Part shown: one piece after another, positions 14,911-15,597 of the stretch
Position numbering within the stretch: position 1 is the stretch's first letter
Layout of the letters: every line of letters starts with the position of its first letter
Assembly: GCA_964429355.1 (NCBI GenBank)
Contig: CAYSCH010000227.1
Span: 1 to 15,597, forward strand
Length of the DNA stretch: 15,597 nucleotides
Source: JAAYAY01 sp964429355
GTDB lineage: Bacteria; Planctomycetota; Planctomycetia; Pirellulales; Thermoguttaceae
Direction of reading: 5' to 3'
Notes under the pieces: model-generated
What the model was told of the DNA's origin: nothing
The model's input: only the letters and a program-made list of their open reading frames with translations
The model's database searches: none
Position numbers and translations under genes: made by a program

Positions 14911-15540
14911 CTAGAGGTCCCTTGTATAAGTGTGCAGATGTACAGCAACGTCTTTGAGATTTGCCACTGCCTTTTCTCGATCTTGCTCAGAGGTGCTCAG
15001 CATGAACTTGATCGTCAGAGGCCAGAGCTTGGCACCACGATAAGCATATCTCACCGATCTTAGTTCGTTTTGCGAATAGGCTATGTGCTCACCAAATTCG
15101 AACCAGAACAGAACGAACTGGATCTGGTCGTCTCGACTCACCGTTAGCATGTGGGCCGGAAGAGAATGCTCGTTTGTAAGGGGCACGTCTATCATCTCAT
15201 CAGCGAGAAACGTGTAGCCGGACATTCCATAACAGTCGTAGGGCGAGTGCGGATAGCGTGTATAGCCTGCCCAAACAGCGCAATGGACGGCTACGGTCTC
15301 TCCCAGAGAATTCCGACACATGCGGCTGATACTGTCTTCAGCGCTGAGAAATCTTGCCAAGTGTGGCTGAAGTGGGCGGTCTTCCCCTTTCCAATCCCCC
15401 AACTGCAACGGAATCTCGTTCAAGGAGAAGTTCGGCTCGCGGGTCTCGGTGGGCATGCCGAAGTTGGCGAAGGCCCAGGTGCCCACCTGGAAGGCGAGGA
15501 GAATGACGGCGGCGACGGTGAGGCGGAGGGAGAGGGACAT
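14911..15540 (-). CDS. epsI: Exosortase-associated EpsI family protein
   Basis: EpsI-type proteins accompany exosortases, the membrane proteases that process PEP-CTERM-type tail signals in bacteria that also make exopolysaccharide. Their biochemical role is not settled. The 209 residues begin with a membrane-anchor or signal segment (about 5-27, LRLTVAAVILLAFQVGTWAF). IPLQLGDWKGED (43-54) is the family's LGxW element, and HSPYDCY (98-104) carries the conserved His98, Pro100 and Cys103. A QFVLFWFEFGE segment follows. The bulk should be periplasmic. The start is firm: the in-frame TGA at 15556-15558 leaves the ATG at 15540 as the only ATG. There is no purine-rich ribosome-binding site; a pyrimidine-rich heptamer repeat runs to within two bases of the ATG. 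The first 130 or so bases are about 66% GC, the rest nearer 50%. An exosortase would be expected outside the window to the right. Confidence 0.87.
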   Translation of the reverse strand: MSLSLRLTVAAVILLAFQVGTWAFANFGMPTETREPNFSLNEIPLQLGDWKGEDRPLQPHLARFLSAEDSISRMCRNSLGETVAVHCAVWAGYTRYPHSPYDCYGMSGYTFLADEMIDVPLTNEHSLPAHMLTVSRDDQIQFVLFWFEFGEHIAYSQNELRSVRYAYRGAKLWPLTIKFMLSTSEQDREKAVANLKDVAVHLHTYTRDL

Positions 15541-15542
15541 GG

Positions 15543-15597
15543 CAGAGGTCAGAGGTCAGAGGTCAGAGGTCAGAGGTCAGAGGTCAGAGGTCAGAGG
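15543..15597. repeat. Tandem 7-bp repeat abutting the epsI start codon, continuing off the window
   Basis: CAGAGGT (plus strand) is repeated without interruption for 55 bases, nearly eight copies, up to the window edge, so the full length is unknown. On the minus strand, where epsI is read, the unit is TGACCTC. Seven is not a multiple of three, so successive copies put TGA in all three frames. The array ends two bases before the ATG and replaces any ribosome-binding site. Confidence 0.97.

Noticed and set aside
15543..15597. The repeated heptamers as a CRISPR array
   Set aside because: The copies are contiguous with no spacers and the unit is only seven bases, so this is a simple tandem repeat.
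1..15597. Insertion sequence, transposase or phage genes explaining the composition differences
   Set aside because: I found no transposase or integrase-like protein and no terminal inverted repeats on either strand; any transfer would have been by homologous exchange or is older.

Overview
The window holds a one-directional surface or exopolysaccharide biosynthesis locus. All fourteen genes I can support are on the minus strand, so the locus reads from right (15.5 kb) to left (0.07 kb). An EpsI-type exosortase-associated protein next to glycan genes, a WecG/TagA-type transferase and the style of the glycosyltransferases suggest a Gram-negative-type bacterium with an exosortase system. Planctomycetota is my best guess, from family resemblance only. 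There is no rRNA, tRNA or housekeeping marker to fix the taxonomy.

Layout in transcription order. (1) 15597-14911: a 7-bp tandem repeat touching the start codon of an epsI-like gene. (2) 14910-14809: a 102-bp gap with a hairpin, a short T-rich tail and a weak promoter-like pair. (3) 14808-11384: rfbB, rfbA, rfbC and rfbD, the complete four-step route from glucose-1-phosphate to dTDP-L-rhamnose. (4) 11344-9689: a Wzx/MOP-type flippase. (5) 9591-3228: four glycosyltransferases and one methyltransferase, in the order GT2 (a rhamnosyltransferase-like candidate), GT4, GT2, methyltransferase, GT2, followed by a GT4. (6) 3237-1828: an O-antigen ligase/polymerase-type membrane protein. (7) 1813-923: a methyltransferase with a zinc-ribbon-like N-terminus. 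(8) 855-70: a WecG/TagA/CpsF transferase, interrupted near its 5' end by ten Ns. (9) 69-1: a short tail with an imperfect hairpin.

How the genes work together (inference from families): RfbBACD supplies dTDP-rhamnose. The six glycosyltransferases build a lipid-linked repeat unit on the cytoplasmic face, and two methyltransferases may decorate it. The flippase exports the unit, and the Wzy/WaaL-like protein polymerises or ligates it. EpsI points to an exosortase just outside the window on the right. No initiating phosphoglycosyltransferase, exosortase, Wza/Wzc export gene or regulator is inside the window, so the locus is incomplete here.

Base composition is uneven. By hand count of single 60-base rows, the wecG-like gene reaches about 70% GC and the first roughly 130 bases of epsI about 66%. 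Parts of the middle (around 5.1 and 5.7 kb) fall to 42-45%. This fits a variable glycan cassette between more constant flanks. No stretch longer than 300 bases lacks a gene; the longest gap is 150 bases (6214-6363). I saw no tRNA, rRNA, CRISPR array or insertion sequence.
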